A stretch of DNA of 64,000 nt from Cohnella thailandensis (GCF_014212135.1 NZ_JACJVQ010000011.1:1-64000), one strand, 5' to 3'; positions 41,177-51,912 are shown, counted from the first letter of the stretch. Numbers and translations: made by a program. The notes: generated from the sequence alone by a model not told the origin.

Positions 41177-41311
41177 TTACTCGCTCCTTATTTTCAGCCA
41201 TCTCTCATAGTCGATCCCCAGCTGTTCCAGAATATCGCGGATATCTAATTCCATAGGCTCGTTCGGTCGTTCGACAGGCTCGCAAACGGTAATCACTTTG
41301 CTCTCTATCAC
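41177..41311 (-). CDS. Small conserved protein, paralogue of 10639-10782
   Basis: A 44-codon leftward ORF from GTG 41309-41311, or 39 codons from GTG 41294-41296, which has AAGGTGAT upstream. The C-terminal core MELDIRDILEQLGIDYERWL matches the small protein at 10.6 kb at D, R, IL, QLG, Y and WL with the same spacing, while the N-terminal halves differ. It is 100 bp downstream of the acyltransferase-3 gene, in the same direction. Downstream (41093-41140) an imperfect stem CGCAAAG...CTTTGCG could end the transcript. Function is unknown. Confidence 0.6.
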   Translation of the reverse strand: MIESKVITVCEPVERPNEPMELDIRDILEQLGIDYERWLKIRSE

Positions 41312-41411
41312 CTTATCTAATCCCTCTCTAACACCTATTATGTACAGCCATAGTCATTATAGGCCATTTTTCCTGCAGAGGGTGTCGACCGGGGCGAGCA
41401 TTTCCGAAATC

Positions 41412-42629
41412 TTATTTCGGAAGTTTTGTCGAATGAATCCGACTTTCACGTCTATTTGGCTTTTGGGGGTTATTCGGAGTTTCGGCGGACGACCATCCAA
41501 GCGAATGAAGCGTTTTCCTCAAAAGAGCCTTAATTTGTCGGAAGATAGCTTCCGTCATGCCGGCAACAAGCCAGGCATAGAGAACGAGTCCGCAAGCCAG
41601 AGCGGCGCCGTACAGAAGGAGGACCGGCGCGGACTGCCGGGAGGGCGATCCTAACCAAGCGGAGAAAAACAGCAGAACGGGCATATGGTTCAAATAAAGC
41701 GGATACGTTAAACGGGCAAGCCCGCCTGCTACCCCTTGATTCTCCCGAAAGGGCGTTACGCGCCGGGGTTTATTGTAAAGGCAGAGGATGAAGTAGAGCA
41801 ACGCGAAGCAGGCGGTCCCGATCGTAAAGTGCGGGAAGAAGCCTTCCTGCAAACCGAAATGGGCCATCGGAGGGACGATGCCGCCTCCTAGCAAAGCCAA
41901 TACCGTCGCGGCGACCGAAGCCGTTATCGCCAATGCGCCTATCGCATGGCTGGAAATTCGGAGCAGAGGAACAACGGAGAGAAGGCTTCCGAGAAGCCAA
42001 ATCGCGAAATAAGCAAGCATGCTCATGCCGATGAACCACCCGGTTAAGATCGCGGCTCCTAGATAAGCGGCCTTCATCCACTTGTTCGGGGCGAACAGGA
42101 ATTGCAAGATACAGGCTAGAAGGATAGAGAACCAAAATTCGCAGCTTAGAATCAGCAGGGGCAAATTCGCACCCAAGCTATCGGCGTGAATGCCTTGGAG
42201 AAAAAGAAAATGGGCCAGGACCGTTATTCCGTCGATTGGCTGTAAGGGCTCTCCCTCCCCCGTCAACGAGTATAAGGCATTGCTTCCCCATAGGCATGTC
42301 AGCAGCAACGCCGGCAGCAACAAGCCCCAGAGCCGCTTCAGCCTGCTATAAAGATAAGAAGGCCATGACCACTTCCCATTCGGAATCGCTTTGAGCAGAT
42401 TCGCCGTGTTGGCATAGCCTTCCGCGACGAACAGAACGATGACGAACGGGAGGCCGGCGTTGATCCCTTGAACGTCATTTCCGGCAAACAGCCAAGCCAG
42501 CAGGGTGCAAAGCATGAATCCAAGAGCGGACAAGCCTCTGATCAGACCGAACGAACGAGAAGCCCTGCTGCGGGAGCGAAGCTGGTTAACGGGAACGGCC
42601 CTTCTATCGAATCCGGATATTTCCGACAT
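41412..42629 (-). CDS. Acyltransferase-3 family membrane protein, variant motif
   Basis: A 405-residue protein with about ten hydrophobic helices, of the OafA/acyltransferase-3 type that O-acylates extracytoplasmic sugars. The first-helix motif normally reads R-G-x-A-x-x-x-V-x-x-x-H. Here it is RGLSALGFMLCT, so the conserved His is replaced by Thr. Later landmarks remain: SYLYSRLKRLWGLLLPALLL, LSCEFWFSILLACILQ and LTYPLYLNHMPVLLFF. Activity may be lost or changed. A perfect-arm operator lies 74 bp upstream. Confidence 0.75.
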   Translation of the reverse strand: MSEISGFDRRAVPVNQLRSRSRASRSFGLIRGLSALGFMLCTLLAWLFAGNDVQGINAGLPFVIVLFVAEGYANTANLLKAIPNGKWSWPSYLYSRLKRLWGLLLPALLLTCLWGSNALYSLTGEGEPLQPIDGITVLAHFLFLQGIHADSLGANLPLLILSCEFWFSILLACILQFLFAPNKWMKAAYLGAAILTGWFIGMSMLAYFAIWLLGSLLSVVPLLRISSHAIGALAITASVAATVLALLGGGIVPPMAHFGLQEGFFPHFTIGTACFALLYFILCLYNKPRRVTPFRENQGVAGGLARLTYPLYLNHMPVLLFFSAWLGSPSRQSAPVLLLYGAALACGLVLYAWLVAGMTEAIFRQIKALLRKTLHSLGWSSAETPNNPQKPNRRESRIHSTKLPK

Positions 42630-42702
42630 CTCCTGTGCTCCTCTCCAAGCTTCAAGCGCGCTCTCCGAGCTTCTGCTGAACTTATCTTCAAGATCGCTAC
42701 GA

Positions 42703-42719
42703 TGATACTAATTGTATCA
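42703..42719 (-). promoter_or_regulatory. Operator upstream of the acyltransferase-3 gene
   Basis: TGATACTAATTGTATCA has both half-sites perfect and is identical to the galU downstream operator. Flanking -35 (TTAATA) and -10 (TCGTAG) are poor, so the exact promoter is uncertain. Confidence 0.7.
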
Positions 42720-42767
42720 TATTAAACATGCCGATTCCAAATCCTTCATCTCCTAGGCTTAGAAAGC

Positions 42768-42801
42768 AAAAAAAAGACGTCCGGGATCTTCTCCCGAACG
42801 T
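42768..42801 (-). terminator. gltB terminator
   Basis: Stem ACGTCCGGGA (42777-42786)/TCCCGAACGT (about 42791-42801), followed leftward by a run of eight T. Confidence 0.9.
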
Positions 42802-42815
42802 CGTTTCGATGATCA

Positions 42816-45800
42816 TTAGTTGCCGCCGGCTCTCGCCAGCTCGCGCATATTGGCTTCGAATGCCGCAAGCATGGCTTTCTCGCCGCTGAGGCCTTGGGCC
42901 TCGACTTTGGCGATCTGCTCCAGCATGCGCTTGTAGTCCTTCGGAATGACCTTGACGAAGCGAGGCTGGAACTGCTCCCACTCGTCAAGCACTTGGCGGC
43001 CGAGCTTGCTGCCCGTATAACCGACGTGCTTCTCGATCATTCCGCGTACGAAGGCGATCTCCTTCTCGTCTTCCAGCGACTCCAATCCGATCATCTCGAA
43101 GTTGCAGCGCTTGTGGAAGTCGCGATCCCAATCGATGACGTAGGCGATACCGCCCGACATGCCCGCCGCGAAGTTGCGGCCGGTCTTGCCGAGAATGACG
43201 ACGTTTCCGCCCGTCATGTACTCGCAGCCGTGGTCGCCCACGCCTTCGACGACGATGTTCGCGCCGCTGTTCCGTACCGCGAAGCGTTCGCCCGCGACGC
43301 CGTTCACGTAGGCTTCGCCGCTTGTCGCGCCGTAGAAGGCGGTGTTGCCCGCTACGATGTTCTCTTCCGCCTTGAAGGTAGCCTTCTTAGACGGATGGAC
43401 GATGATCTTGCCGCCGGACAATCCCTTGCCGACGTAGTCGTTCGCGTCGCCTTCGAGAGTCAGCGTCATCCCGTTCGGAATGAAGGCGCCGAAGCTCAGT
43501 CCGGACGTTCCGACGAAATGGAAGTTGATCGTGTCTTCCGGCAGTCCGGCCTTCCCGTAGCGCTTCGTTACCTCGTGTCCGACGATTGTGCCGACGACGC
43601 GGTTGATGTTCTTGATCGGGAACGAGCCTTGCACGCGTTCCTTGCTCTCCAGCGCCGGCTGCGCGGCCGCAAGCAATTGCGTCATGTCGAGAGACTCTTC
43701 GATCAAGTGGTTCTGCTGCTTGCGGTTCGTGCGGAACGAGCCTTCCGGCAGCTCCGGCATATAGAGCAGATCGGTCAGATCGACGCCGGCCGCCTTCTTG
43801 AAGTGGCTGATCGCCTTCTTCGTGTCCAGCAGGTCCGTGCGTCCGACCATCTCTTCGATGGTGCGGAAGCCGAGCTGAGCCATGATCTCGCGAAGCTCCT
43901 CAGCCATGAAGCGCATATAGTTGACGACGTATTCCGGATCGCCCATGAACTTCTTGCGAAGCTCGGGGTTCTGCGTGGCGACGCCGACCGGGCAAGTGTC
44001 GAGCTGACATACGCGCATCATGATACAGCCTAGTACGACAAGCGGCGCCGTCGAGAAGCCGTACTCTTCCGCTCCGAGGAGCGCCGCGATCGCGATGTCG
44101 CGTCCGGTCATCATCTTGCCGTCGGTTTCGACGACAACGCGGTCCCGCAGGTTGTTCAGGATAAGCGTCTGGTGCGTCTCCGCGAGACCAAGCTCCCAAG
44201 GCAAGCCCGCATGGCGGATCGAGCCGATCGGAGAGGCTCCCGTTCCTCCGTCATAGCCGCTGACCAGGATAACGTCCGCGCGAGCCTTGGCGACACCGGC
44301 CGCGATCGTGCCGACGCCCACTTCGGAGACGAGCTTGACGTTGATGCGCGCATGGCGGTTGGCGTTCTTCAGGTCGTGAATCAGCTCGGCCAAATCCTCG
44401 ATCGAATAAATATCGTGGTGAGGAGGAGGCGAGATGAGGCCTACGCCCGGAGTCGTGCCGCGGACTTCGGCGACCCAAGGATATACCTTGCGTCCCATCA
44501 GCTGTCCGCCTTCGCCCGGCTTCGCGCCTTGCGCCATCTTGATCTGAATTTCTTCCGCGTTCGCCAGATAGTGGCTCGTCACGCCGAAGCGTCCGGAAGC
44601 GACCTGCTTGATGGCGCTGCGGCGGGAATCGCCGTTCGCGTCCGGCACGAAGCGCGCGGGATCTTCCCCGCCTTCCCCGGAATTCGACTTGCCGCCGATG
44701 CGGTTCATCGCGATCGCCAGCGCTTCGTGAGCTTCCTTGCTGATCGAGCCGAACGACATCGCGCCGCTCTTGAACCGCTTGAAGATCGATTCGACCGGTT
44801 CGACCTCTTCGATCGGCACCGGAGGCTGATCGAACTTGAAGTCGAGCAAGGAGCGAAGCGTGCGGATCTCCTCGTACTCGCCTTGAACGAGAGCCGAATA
44901 CTTCTTATAGAGATTGTAATCGTTCGAACGGGTCGCCATCTGAAGCGTGTGAATCGTCTTCGGGTTGAACAGATGGTCTTCCCCGTCCTTGCGCCATTGG
45001 TAATCGCCGCCGGAATCGAGCTCCCGCTCGGCTCCTTCTTGGGTCGAGAACGCGCGGTAGTGCGCCTTAAGCGTCTCGGCCGCGATGACGTCGAGACCGA
45101 CGCCGCCGATTCTCGATGGAGTCCACGTGAAGTACTGGTCGATAACTTCGGTCTTGAGGCCGATCGCTTCGAAGATCTGCGCGCCGCGGTACGATTGGAT
45201 GGTCGAGATGCCCATCTTCGACAGAACCTTGACGACGCCCTTGTTCGCGGCCTTCAGGTAGTTCTTGACCGCCTTCTCGTGCGAAATATTGCGCAGCAGC
45301 CCTTGGCGGATCAGGTCGTCCAGCGTCTCGAACGCCAGGTACGGATTCACCGCGCTCACGCCGTAGCCGAGCAGCAGGGCGAAGTGATGCACTTCGCGCG
45401 GCTCGCCGGATTCGAGCAGGATGCTGACCTTCGTGCGGGTGCCTTGGCGAATCAGGTGGTGATGAAGCGCCGATACGGCCAGCAGCGAAGGAATCGCCGC
45501 GTTCTCTTCGTCCACGCCGCGGTCCGACAGGATCAGGATGTTATGACCCTTGGAGATGACGCGGTCCGCGGCTTCGCACAGCGTCCGAATCGCTTGGCGA
45601 AGACCTTCTTCCCCGTCCTTCGCGAGGAAGAAGATCGGCAACGTGATCGACTTGAAGCCCGGACGATGCACGTGGCGGAGCTTCGCGAAGTCTTCGTTGG
45701 AGACGATAGGAGAAGCCAGCCGGATGTGACGGCAGCTTTCCGGCTCCGGATTAAGCAGGTTGCGCTCCGGTCCGATCGTCGTGAACGTCGAGGTGACGAT

Positions 45801-47423
45801 CTCTTCGCGGATCGCGTCGATCGGCGGGTTCGTGACCTGCGCGAACAGCTGCTTGAAGTAGTTGAACAGACGCTGCGGGCGCTCGGACAGCACCGCCAGC
45901 GGAGCGTCGTAGCCCATGGAAGCCAGCGGTTCGGAGCCGCTCGCCGCCATCGGCTCGATAATCTTGCGAACGTCTTCGAACGAGTAGCCGAACGCTTGCT
46001 GGCGCTTTTGGACCGTTTCGTGGTCCAGGACCGGCAGCTCGCTCGCTTCCGGCAGATCGTCAAGATCGATCAGATGATCGTTCAGCCATTCGCGGTACGG
46101 ATGCTCGGACACGATCGCCTTCTTCAGCTCTTCGTCGGAGATGATGCGGCCTTGCTTCGTATCGACGAGCAGCATGCGGCCCGGACGCAGACGGTCCTTC
46201 AGCACGATATCCTCCGGAGGCAGCTCGATAACGCCGGCTTCGGAAGCCATGATGATCAGATCGTCCTTGGTGACGTAATAACGGGCCGGGCGCAAGCCGT
46301 TGCGGTCCAGGATCGCGCCGATCTGCTCGCCGTCGGTGAAGCCCATCGCGGCCGGGCCGTCCCATGGCTCCATCATCGTGCTGTGATATTCGTAGAACGC
46401 CTTCTTGTCGTCGTCCATCTCGTTGTCGTTCTGCCACGGCTCCGGAACCATCATCATGGCGACCTGAGCGAGCGGACGGCCGGCCAGATACAGGAATTCG
46501 AACGTGTTGTCGAACTTGCCGGTATCGGAGCCGTCGTGGTTGATGATCGGCTTCACCTTCTCCAGGTCTTCGCCGAACAGCTCGGATTCGAACAGCGTCT
46601 GACGGGCATGCATCCAGTTCTCGTTGCCGCGCAGCGTGTTAATCTCGCCGTTGTGGATCATATAATTGAAAGGATGCGCGCGCTCCCAGCTCGGGAACGT
46701 GTTCGTCGAGAAACGCGAGTGTACGAGCGCGATCGCCGTTACGACGCGCGGATCGTGCAGCTCCAGGTAGAACTGGCCGACTTGCTCGGTCGTGAGCATT
46801 CCTTTGTAAATGATTTTTTTGCTCGAGAGGCTCGTGAAGTAGAACGTCTCTCCGCCTTCGATGCCGGAGTAACGGATCGCGCGCTCCGCTCTCTTGCGGA
46901 TAACGTACAGCTTGCGCTCATAAGCCATATCGTCGGTGAGTCCCTCCGAACGGGAGATGAACGCTTGGCGAACGAACGGCTTCACGCGCTTGGCGGAGAT
47001 GCCGAGCATATCGTCCCGGGTCGGAACCGTACGCCAGCCGATCAGAGACAATCCTTCCTCCTCGACGATGGAAGCGAACATCTCTTCATGCTTCGCTCTT
47101 TGCGCTTCGTCCTGGGTGAAGAATACCATGCCCACCGCGTACTTGCCGGAATCCGGCAAGGAGAAGCCCAGCTTCGCCGTTTCCTCGGAGAGGAATCCGT
47201 GAGGAATCTGCAGCAGGATCCCCGCCCCGTCGCCGGAGTTAGGCTCGGCCCCTTGACCGCCGCGATGCTCCATATTAATAAGAAGCGATAGTGCTTGCTC
47301 GACGATCTCGTGGGATTTGTTCCCTTTGATATGGGCGACGAAGCCCATTCCGCATGCGTCTTTCTCGTATTGCGGATCGTAGAGTCCCTGCTTAGGGGGT
47401 AATCCGTTCACGAACTGCTTCAT
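42816..47423 (-). CDS. gltB: Glutamate synthase (NADPH) large subunit
   Basis: A 1535-residue GltB. It transfers the amide of glutamine to 2-oxoglutarate, giving two glutamates, in the cytoplasm. Residues 1-23 are a propeptide. The class II amidotransferase nucleophile is the Cys of [11 protein letters not shown] central domain and a FMN-binding synthase domain follow ([54 protein letters not shown]), then the 3Fe-4S cysteines in [19 protein letters not shown] and the C-terminal GXGXG beta-helix domain ([19 protein letters not shown]). The small subunit GltD is not adjacent; the downstream side is a terminator. Confidence 0.98.
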   Translation of the reverse strand: MKQFVNGLPPKQGLYDPQYEKDACGMGFVAHIKGNKSHEIVEQALSLLINMEHRGGQGAEPNSGDGAGILLQIPHGFLSEETAKLGFSLPDSGKYAVGMVFFTQDEAQRAKHEEMFASIVEEEGLSLIGWRTVPTRDDMLGISAKRVKPFVRQAFISRSEGLTDDMAYERKLYVIRKRAERAIRYSGIEGGETFYFTSLSSKKIIYKGMLTTEQVGQFYLELHDPRVVTAIALVHSRFSTNTFPSWERAHPFNYMIHNGEINTLRGNENWMHARQTLFESELFGEDLEKVKPIINHDGSDTGKFDNTFEFLYLAGRPLAQVAMMMVPEPWQNDNEMDDDKKAFYEYHSTMMEPWDGPAAMGFTDGEQIGAILDRNGLRPARYYVTKDDLIIMASEAGVIELPPEDIVLKDRLRPGRMLLVDTKQGRIISDEELKKAIVSEHPYREWLNDHLIDLDDLPEASELPVLDHETVQKRQQAFGYSFEDVRKIIEPMAASGSEPLASMGYDAPLAVLSERPQRLFNYFKQLFAQVTNPPIDAIREEIVTSTFTTIGPERNLLNPEPESCRHIRLASPIVSNEDFAKLRHVHRPGFKSITLPIFFLAKDGEEGLRQAIRTLCEAADRVISKGHNILILSDRGVDEENAAIPSLLAVSALHHHLIRQGTRTKVSILLESGEPREVHHFALLLGYGVSAVNPYLAFETLDDLIRQGLLRNISHEKAVKNYLKAANKGVVKVLSKMGISTIQSYRGAQIFEAIGLKTEVIDQYFTWTPSRIGGVGLDVIAAETLKAHYRAFSTQEGAERELDSGGDYQWRKDGEDHLFNPKTIHTLQMATRSNDYNLYKKYSALVQGEYEEIRTLRSLLDFKFDQPPVPIEEVEPVESIFKRFKSGAMSFGSISKEAHEALAIAMNRIGGKSNSGEGGEDPARFVPDANGDSRRSAIKQVASGRFGVTSHYLANAEEIQIKMAQGAKPGEGGQLMGRKVYPWVAEVRGTTPGVGLISPPPHHDIYSIEDLAELIHDLKNANRHARINVKLVSEVGVGTIAAGVAKARADVILVSGYDGGTGASPIGSIRHAGLPWELGLAETHQTLILNNLRDRVVVETDGKMMTGRDIAIAALLGAEEYGFSTAPLVVLGCIMMRVCQLDTCPVGVATQNPELRKKFMGDPEYVVNYMRFMAEELREIMAQLGFRTIEEMVGRTDLLDTKKAISHFKKAAGVDLTDLLYMPELPEGSFRTNRKQQNHLIEESLDMTQLLAAAQPALESKERVQGSFPIKNINRVVGTIVGHEVTKRYGKAGLPEDTINFHFVGTSGLSFGAFIPNGMTLTLEGDANDYVGKGLSGGKIIVHPSKKATFKAEENIVAGNTAFYGATSGEAYVNGVAGERFAVRNSGANIVVEGVGDHGCEYMTGGNVVILGKTGRNFAAGMSGGIAYVIDWDRDFHKRCNFEMIGLESLEDEKEIAFVRGMIEKHVGYTGSKLGRQVLDEWEQFQPRFVKVIPKDYKRMLEQIAKVEAQGLSGEKAMLAAFEANMRELARAGGN

Positions 47424-47772
47424 ATAAACGCAACCTTTCTGTAAGGAATGTGTGGGAGGGAACTTACTAGCAATCGCGACATCGATGCGAACGACCTGAC
47501 GGTCTACGGTTCAAGCCTTAATCGTGCAACTTCTTCTCTATTGCAATAAACGGAGCGACACTCCGAGGGCTTGTGCTGGCGGAAGGATGATCTTGATTCT
47601 TCGTCAGTTGCTTGTGGCGGGGACGATTCCTCAAAAATCGCTTGTGGCGATGTTTACCTGTTGGAATTATAATAAACATAACGGCTTGGCAGGCTGGGAG
47701 ACGCGACCGGTTAGGCGATTTCCGCGTTAGACGGCCATACAACCCGTTATTTTTATAATTATTCATTTTGTA

Positions 47773-47801
47773 GTTATATTATTTTAACACCACGATGTCA
47801 A
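47773..47801 (-). promoter_or_regulatory. gltB promoter, with ~340-nt leader
   Basis: Leftward -35 TTGACA (47796-47801), 17-bp spacer, -10 TATAAC (47773-47778). The implied leader (47424 to about 47766) is long. It contains GCTTGTGGCG at 47610-47619 and 47640-47649 on the plus strand, a related GCTTGTGCTGGCG near 47569, and a small stem CGGAG/CTCCG at 47551-47565. No known riboswitch or T-box was recognised. Confidence 0.6.
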
Positions 47802-47884
47802 GAATGGCAATTTAATATTTTTATGATTCCGATAAGCCGTTTCATTCATGAACATTCGACAATTAGATCGGAGGACTGTACTCT

Positions 47885-49213
47885 TTGAAAACCCTAAGAA
47901 CCCTATCGGTTGCCGTCATCGCAGGCGCTTTGGCCGCGTCTCCCTTCGCCGCGGCGACCGCATCCGCCCCCGTCGGCGAATCCGCACGATTAGCCGCTAT
48001 GCAAGCCGAAACGTCCGTCTCTTCTCCTTATCGGATCGTAATCCTCGGAGACTCCGTGAGCGCAGGCTACGAGCCTGGCGTCCAGGAATGGAAGGATGTC
48101 TACGGATACGGGGACCGTCTTTATGAACAAGCGCTCCTGCACGGTCGGTCGGAGCTCAGCAACTATGCCGTCGTAGGCCTTACCTCGGAAGGACTGACCA
48201 ATCTTCTCCAAGGGGCCAAAGACAACAAAAAGCTAACATTCGATCAAATCCAGGATTTCTCCAAATTCACGGACGAACGCATTACGACGCTGGCGAACGA
48301 AGTCGGGGCGAAGACCTCCGAGCTTAACGGAGCGCTTAAGCAAGCGAACCTGGTCGCGATGACGATCGGAGGCAACGACTTCCTTGATTATATCCGCAGC
48401 TTGCTCGACAAAGATCCGCAGGAAGCCGTAGCGCAGCTCAATGCAGAAATAGACACCAAATTGAATAATTATGCAGCGCAAGTAAAAAAAGCGGTGCAGT
48501 TGATCCACGAATTGGCGCCTAATGCCGTTATCAAGCTGTCCGATCAATATCTCCCGATGCCCGTTCAATACGACGCCGACTTATACGGGCAATTCATCAA
48601 AGTAACGGATACGCTTGCGGGACTGCTGGATGAGATGGAAGCGGAGCTCGACGAAGAAGGCGTTCCCGTCGATATCGTACATATTCGTTCTCTGTTCGCG
48701 GGCAAGGAGATGTCGTTGACCCACATCTATTTCGAGAAGGACGTTCATCCGAACCAACTCGGCTACGCCGCCATCGCGGAGCAATTCTCGGACTCCGTCT
48801 GGCAGTCGTACACGCCGATTCCTGTCACGGAGAAGACGAAGAACGGCAAGCCGGTCGCTCCGGCGATCTACATCGACGGCAAAGCCTTATCGTCCCCTAA
48901 CCAGCCGATGCTGAGAAACAGCACGACCTTCCTTGCCTTGACGGATGTCGCGAACGCGACCGGCGCAACCTACAAATGGGACAGCAAAACGCAGACGGTC
49001 ACGTTCGTCAAAGGAAGCAATACGGTCGCCATCGCGATCGGCTCGAAAACGATGAAGGTGAACGGAGAGACGAAGCCTATCGCGACCCCGGCTTATCTGC
49101 AGCAAGTAGGCAGCGTCAAGAAAACATACGTGCCGCTCGCGGCCATCGCAACGGGGCTTCAATATCAAGTCGTTTACCGATCCAGCTTGAATACGGCCTT
49201 TATTCATTCGTAA
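47885..49213 (+). CDS. Secreted SGNH/GDSL hydrolase with copper-amine-oxidase-like C-terminal domain
   Basis: A 442-residue protein. A signal peptide (LSVAVIAGALAASPFAAATA) is followed by an SGNH hydrolase with nucleophile block VILGDSVSAGYEPG near residue 55, MTIGGNDFLDY near 165 and DVHPNQLGYAAIAEQF near 303. The C-terminal 110 residues (IYIDGKALSSPNQPMLRNST, TYVPLAAIATGLQYQ) are the copper-amine-oxidase N1-type stalk domain common in Paenibacillaceae cell-surface proteins. It is probably a lipase/esterase or a deacetylase of wall polymers. The TTG start at 47885-47887 has GGAGG about 10 nt upstream. It has its own terminator. Confidence 0.88.
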   Translation: MKTLRTLSVAVIAGALAASPFAAATASAPVGESARLAAMQAETSVSSPYRIVILGDSVSAGYEPGVQEWKDVYGYGDRLYEQALLHGRSELSNYAVVGLTSEGLTNLLQGAKDNKKLTFDQIQDFSKFTDERITTLANEVGAKTSELNGALKQANLVAMTIGGNDFLDYIRSLLDKDPQEAVAQLNAEIDTKLNNYAAQVKKAVQLIHELAPNAVIKLSDQYLPMPVQYDADLYGQFIKVTDTLAGLLDEMEAELDEEGVPVDIVHIRSLFAGKEMSLTHIYFEKDVHPNQLGYAAIAEQFSDSVWQSYTPIPVTEKTKNGKPVAPAIYIDGKALSSPNQPMLRNSTTFLALTDVANATGATYKWDSKTQTVTFVKGSNTVAIAIGSKTMKVNGETKPIATPAYLQQVGSVKKTYVPLAAIATGLQYQVVYRSSLNTAFIHS

Positions 49214-49240
49214 TATCGGCACAACGAACGGGCCTTATCC

Positions 49241-49285
49241 GGCCGTCCCGGAAGAACGGATCCTTCCGCCGGGACGGCCGTTTTG
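49241..49285 (+). terminator. Terminator of the SGNH hydrolase gene
   Basis: Stem GGCCGTCCCGG (49241-49251)/CCGGGACGGCC (49269-49279), then GTTTTG. The gap to the convergent gerK-like operon is short, so it may serve both directions. Confidence 0.75.
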
Positions 49286-49325
49286 CCTTAATCGCAGGTC
49301 CTTCGCCGGTCCCCGCACCGATCTT

Positions 49326-50519
49326 CTATTTTTCCGTTCCCGTTTCTTGGGATATTCCGCCCGGAGAATTGACCATTCCAGGCCTGTTGATTCGAGCTTC
49401 GACGTCGACCGTCGCTTCGATCTCGGGAAATTTGGTCTCCCATTCGTCCTTGGCTTCGGCCCATATCTTCGGGTACTTCCGGTGATACGCGTTGGCGAAA
49501 TCCAGAATATCCGCGTTCAGATCGCGCTGCAAGAGCTTCAAGGCATCTCGAATGCGGGCTTGGATATCCTTCTTCATTCCTTCCTCCATTTTCTTAAGGA
49601 CTTGCGGATCCATCGGATTGAGCGGCGTGCCGTTCTGAACGAGATCGCCGGCCGTTCGTACTTTAATGTCCATTTTCCAGGTTCCGTCCTCGATTCTAGG
49701 AACCAGCTTGACTTTCGCGTGAAGGGGATGAATCGACACCTTCCCTTTGGCAGGGTCGTTCTCATAGGTAACCGTATACTCGTCGATTTCGTTCCGGACC
49801 CACAGGACTCCGCGCGTCTCCCTGGACGATAGCTCCCCGATCATTTTGCCGTCCTTGAATACGGCGGTTCCGGACAAATAGGCGATCGTCTCGAACGGCT
49901 TCGACGATTTCGACTTCGGAAGAATATGAACGAGCGGAAGCGCCTGCGCGCCGGATTCTCCCTTCAGCCGGATGCTCAGCTGCTCCAGGGTTACTTTCAG
50001 ACCGATTCCCAACTGGGCCAGCTCCCGAATCACTTCCGACGATGACCGCTCGATCGGGGGGAACAGCTCCAAGACGTCCGCCCCTCTCCCTCGGCTTACG
50101 AACACGTACCCCCGTTCCCTGGGCTGCGGATGGCGGAGAAGAAAATCCATATGCTCCCGAATGCCCTCTCTGGCGATCTCTTCGCCGAATATAAACACTT
50201 TGCACTGGCCCCAAAAAATCTTCCGCGGGATGACCATCTGAAGCTTGGAGATGGCATCGGCGATATCGCTGCCCGATGCCGTGCGCGTGACCGTTTGCTT
50301 GGCTTGTCCTCCTCCCCCTCCTCCGGTGCCGCCGTCGCCGCCGCCCTTGACCTTCGGTATGATGATTTGCGCCGTAACCTCCACCGAATTGTTCTGTTGC
50401 GGCTTATCAAAGGCGATGGCCGTAATGAGCGAGAGGTCGTTCAGCTCCACGCGATCCCAGCAGCCCGACAGCAACAGCAGCAACGCGATCGGGGCTGTGA
50501 TCTTCCCTATAGCGAACAT
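49326..50519 (-). CDS. gerKC: GerA-type germinant receptor C subunit (lipoprotein)
   Basis: A 397-residue Ger(x)C family lipoprotein. The lipobox LLLLSGCWD places the acylated Cys at residue 20. Family landmarks are RVELNDLSLITAIAFDKP, GQCKVFIFGEEIAREGI and HMDFLLRHPQPRERGYVFVS, and the C-terminal half has LKLLQRDLNADILDFANAYH. A Gly-rich insert lies near residues 58-70. It sits on the outer face of the spore inner membrane and completes the receptor. It is the last gene of the A-B-D-C operon. The specific germinant is not predictable. Confidence 0.93.
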   Translation of the reverse strand: MFAIGKITAPIALLLLLSGCWDRVELNDLSLITAIAFDKPQQNNSVEVTAQIIIPKVKGGGDGGTGGGGGGQAKQTVTRTASGSDIADAISKLQMVIPRKIFWGQCKVFIFGEEIAREGIREHMDFLLRHPQPRERGYVFVSRGRGADVLELFPPIERSSSEVIRELAQLGIGLKVTLEQLSIRLKGESGAQALPLVHILPKSKSSKPFETIAYLSGTAVFKDGKMIGELSSRETRGVLWVRNEIDEYTVTYENDPAKGKVSIHPLHAKVKLVPRIEDGTWKMDIKVRTAGDLVQNGTPLNPMDPQVLKKMEEGMKKDIQARIRDALKLLQRDLNADILDFANAYHRKYPKIWAEAKDEWETKFPEIEATVDVEARINRPGMVNSPGGISQETGTEK

Positions 50520-50552
50520 CGAACTCGGCCCCCTTATCTCTTCGGGACGAAG

Positions 50553-50774
50553 CTATTCCTCGACCAGCGGCCTTAAAGGCCCAAACAGACTATCGAATAC
50601 GGACGCCAGACCGGGCGTGTTCGGCAAATCGAAAAAGGCCATGATCCAGGCGCTCAGCAGCAGCAGGACAAACAACGTCCTCTCCTTGCCGGGAATTTTC
50701 TTTACTCTTTTGCGCTCGAACCAAACGATAAACGCGACGGCGATCGTCACTTCCGCAACCAACGCTTTATTCAA
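50553..50774 (-). CDS. Small two-helix membrane protein of the germinant receptor operon (D-subunit type)
   Basis: A 73-residue protein that starts at TTG 50772-50774 behind AAAGGA, overlapping the B subunit stop by 8 bp. Two hydrophobic segments are visible: ALVAEVTIAVAFIVWF and TLFVLLLLSAWIMAFF. Small two-helix proteins in this position are known as D subunits of some GerA-type receptors and modulate germination rate. It is easily missed because the longer frame covering it starts far inside the B gene. Confidence 0.75.
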   Translation of the reverse strand: MNKALVAEVTIAVAFIVWFERKRVKKIPGKERTLFVLLLLSAWIMAFFDLPNTPGLASVFDSLFGPLRPLVEE

Positions 50775-51894
50775 CGGCGTTTTTTCCTTTCGCGGGCAGG
50801 TTCGGGCTGCCCTTGAAGACTTGTCTGGCGGATGCGGCCAGCAGCAGCAATAACGGAATCGCGTTAAAGAACGCGAGAAGCTCGAAGGGCGATACGTACT
50901 TGATATGATTGTCGAGCGACGGCAAATTGGGGTAATCCCACAGGCTGAACAGAACGCACCAGACGGCCAGGGGATAGACGACCATGCGATAATCCTTAAG
51001 CTCCAAGGTCTGAACAAGCGACGTAGTGGCCGCATAGAGAAAGATCGATAGCTTCAGAAAATTGCCGATGACCCACATCGCCACGAGCAGCGCCTCCAGG
51101 TTCTCGAAGAAGTTGGCCAGGCTGATGTAGCGAAACGCGGTCAGAACCGGATACACTTTGTCGGCAGTGTCCGGTCCCAACAAAAACAGGACCAGCAAGG
51201 ACGCATACAAGCCGCTGAACAAATCCGCCGCGATGGAGACGGCCGCCCACTTCGCTCCTTTCTCCGGATTCGACAGCAAGGGCAAAAAGAAGGTCATGAG
51301 AAAAAACTCCGACGTATAGGCGTTCGGAGCCAGGGAACCCTTGAGAACCGGAATCCACCCTTTCTCCAGAACGGGAAACAGATGCTGGACGTTCAAATCG
51401 GGAAGAAGGAGCAGCAGAACGAAGCTCGGAATGACGAAGACGGGCGTTAAAATCGTCGCGGCCCGGGCGATCAGCTCCACTCCTCCCCGGACGGCGATGG
51501 CCGCTAGCAGCAAAATGGACGATAGGATGACCAAGAGCGGCGTTTTGAACATAATCGCGCTTTTCACGAACTCGGCATATTGCCGAGCGATTACGCCCGT
51601 TAAGTAGAGCAAAAAAATAAAGTAGGCGAAGCCGACGATTTTGCCGGGAACGGTTCCTATGATTTTAACGCTGTATTCGATAACCGTTTGACCCGGGTAA
51701 AGACGGTGCAGCCGCACCGCAAGAAACAAGGTCAAAGCGCCCGAGATCCCGGACAGGATCGGCGTCAGCCACAGATCGTTCCCCGCATATTGCGCCGTTA
51801 TCGTCGGCAAGGTAAGAAAAGCCGTCGCGATGACGGCGGGATACAGCATGAGCGCCATCTGCAGCCCGGATATGGTCCCCTTCTCCGGCTTCAT
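50767..51894 (-). CDS. gerKB: GerA-type germinant receptor B subunit (permease-like)
   Basis: A 375-residue endospore germination permease of the APC superfamily (Spore_permease). About ten hydrophobic helices, including SGLQMALMLYPAVIATAFLT, VGFAYFIFLLYLTGVIARQY and the conserved NAYTSEFFLMTFFLP. It is the presumed germinant-binding subunit. It lies 18 bp downstream of the A subunit and overlaps the small D-type gene. Confidence 0.95.
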   Translation of the reverse strand: MKPEKGTISGLQMALMLYPAVIATAFLTLPTITAQYAGNDLWLTPILSGISGALTLFLAVRLHRLYPGQTVIEYSVKIIGTVPGKIVGFAYFIFLLYLTGVIARQYAEFVKSAIMFKTPLLVILSSILLLAAIAVRGGVELIARAATILTPVFVIPSFVLLLLLPDLNVQHLFPVLEKGWIPVLKGSLAPNAYTSEFFLMTFFLPLLSNPEKGAKWAAVSIAADLFSGLYASLLVLFLLGPDTADKVYPVLTAFRYISLANFFENLEALLVAMWVIGNFLKLSIFLYAATTSLVQTLELKDYRMVVYPLAVWCVLFSLWDYPNLPSLDNHIKYVSPFELLAFFNAIPLLLLLAASARQVFKGSPNLPAKGKNAVE

Positions 51895-51912
51895 CGCTAC
51901 TCCCTCCTTCGA

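Noticed and set aside
44172-47291. 1039-codon rightward ORF opposite gltB
   Set aside because: It is an antisense shadow of the GC-rich gltB coding sequence. The gltB frame carries all catalytic and iron-sulfur motifs.
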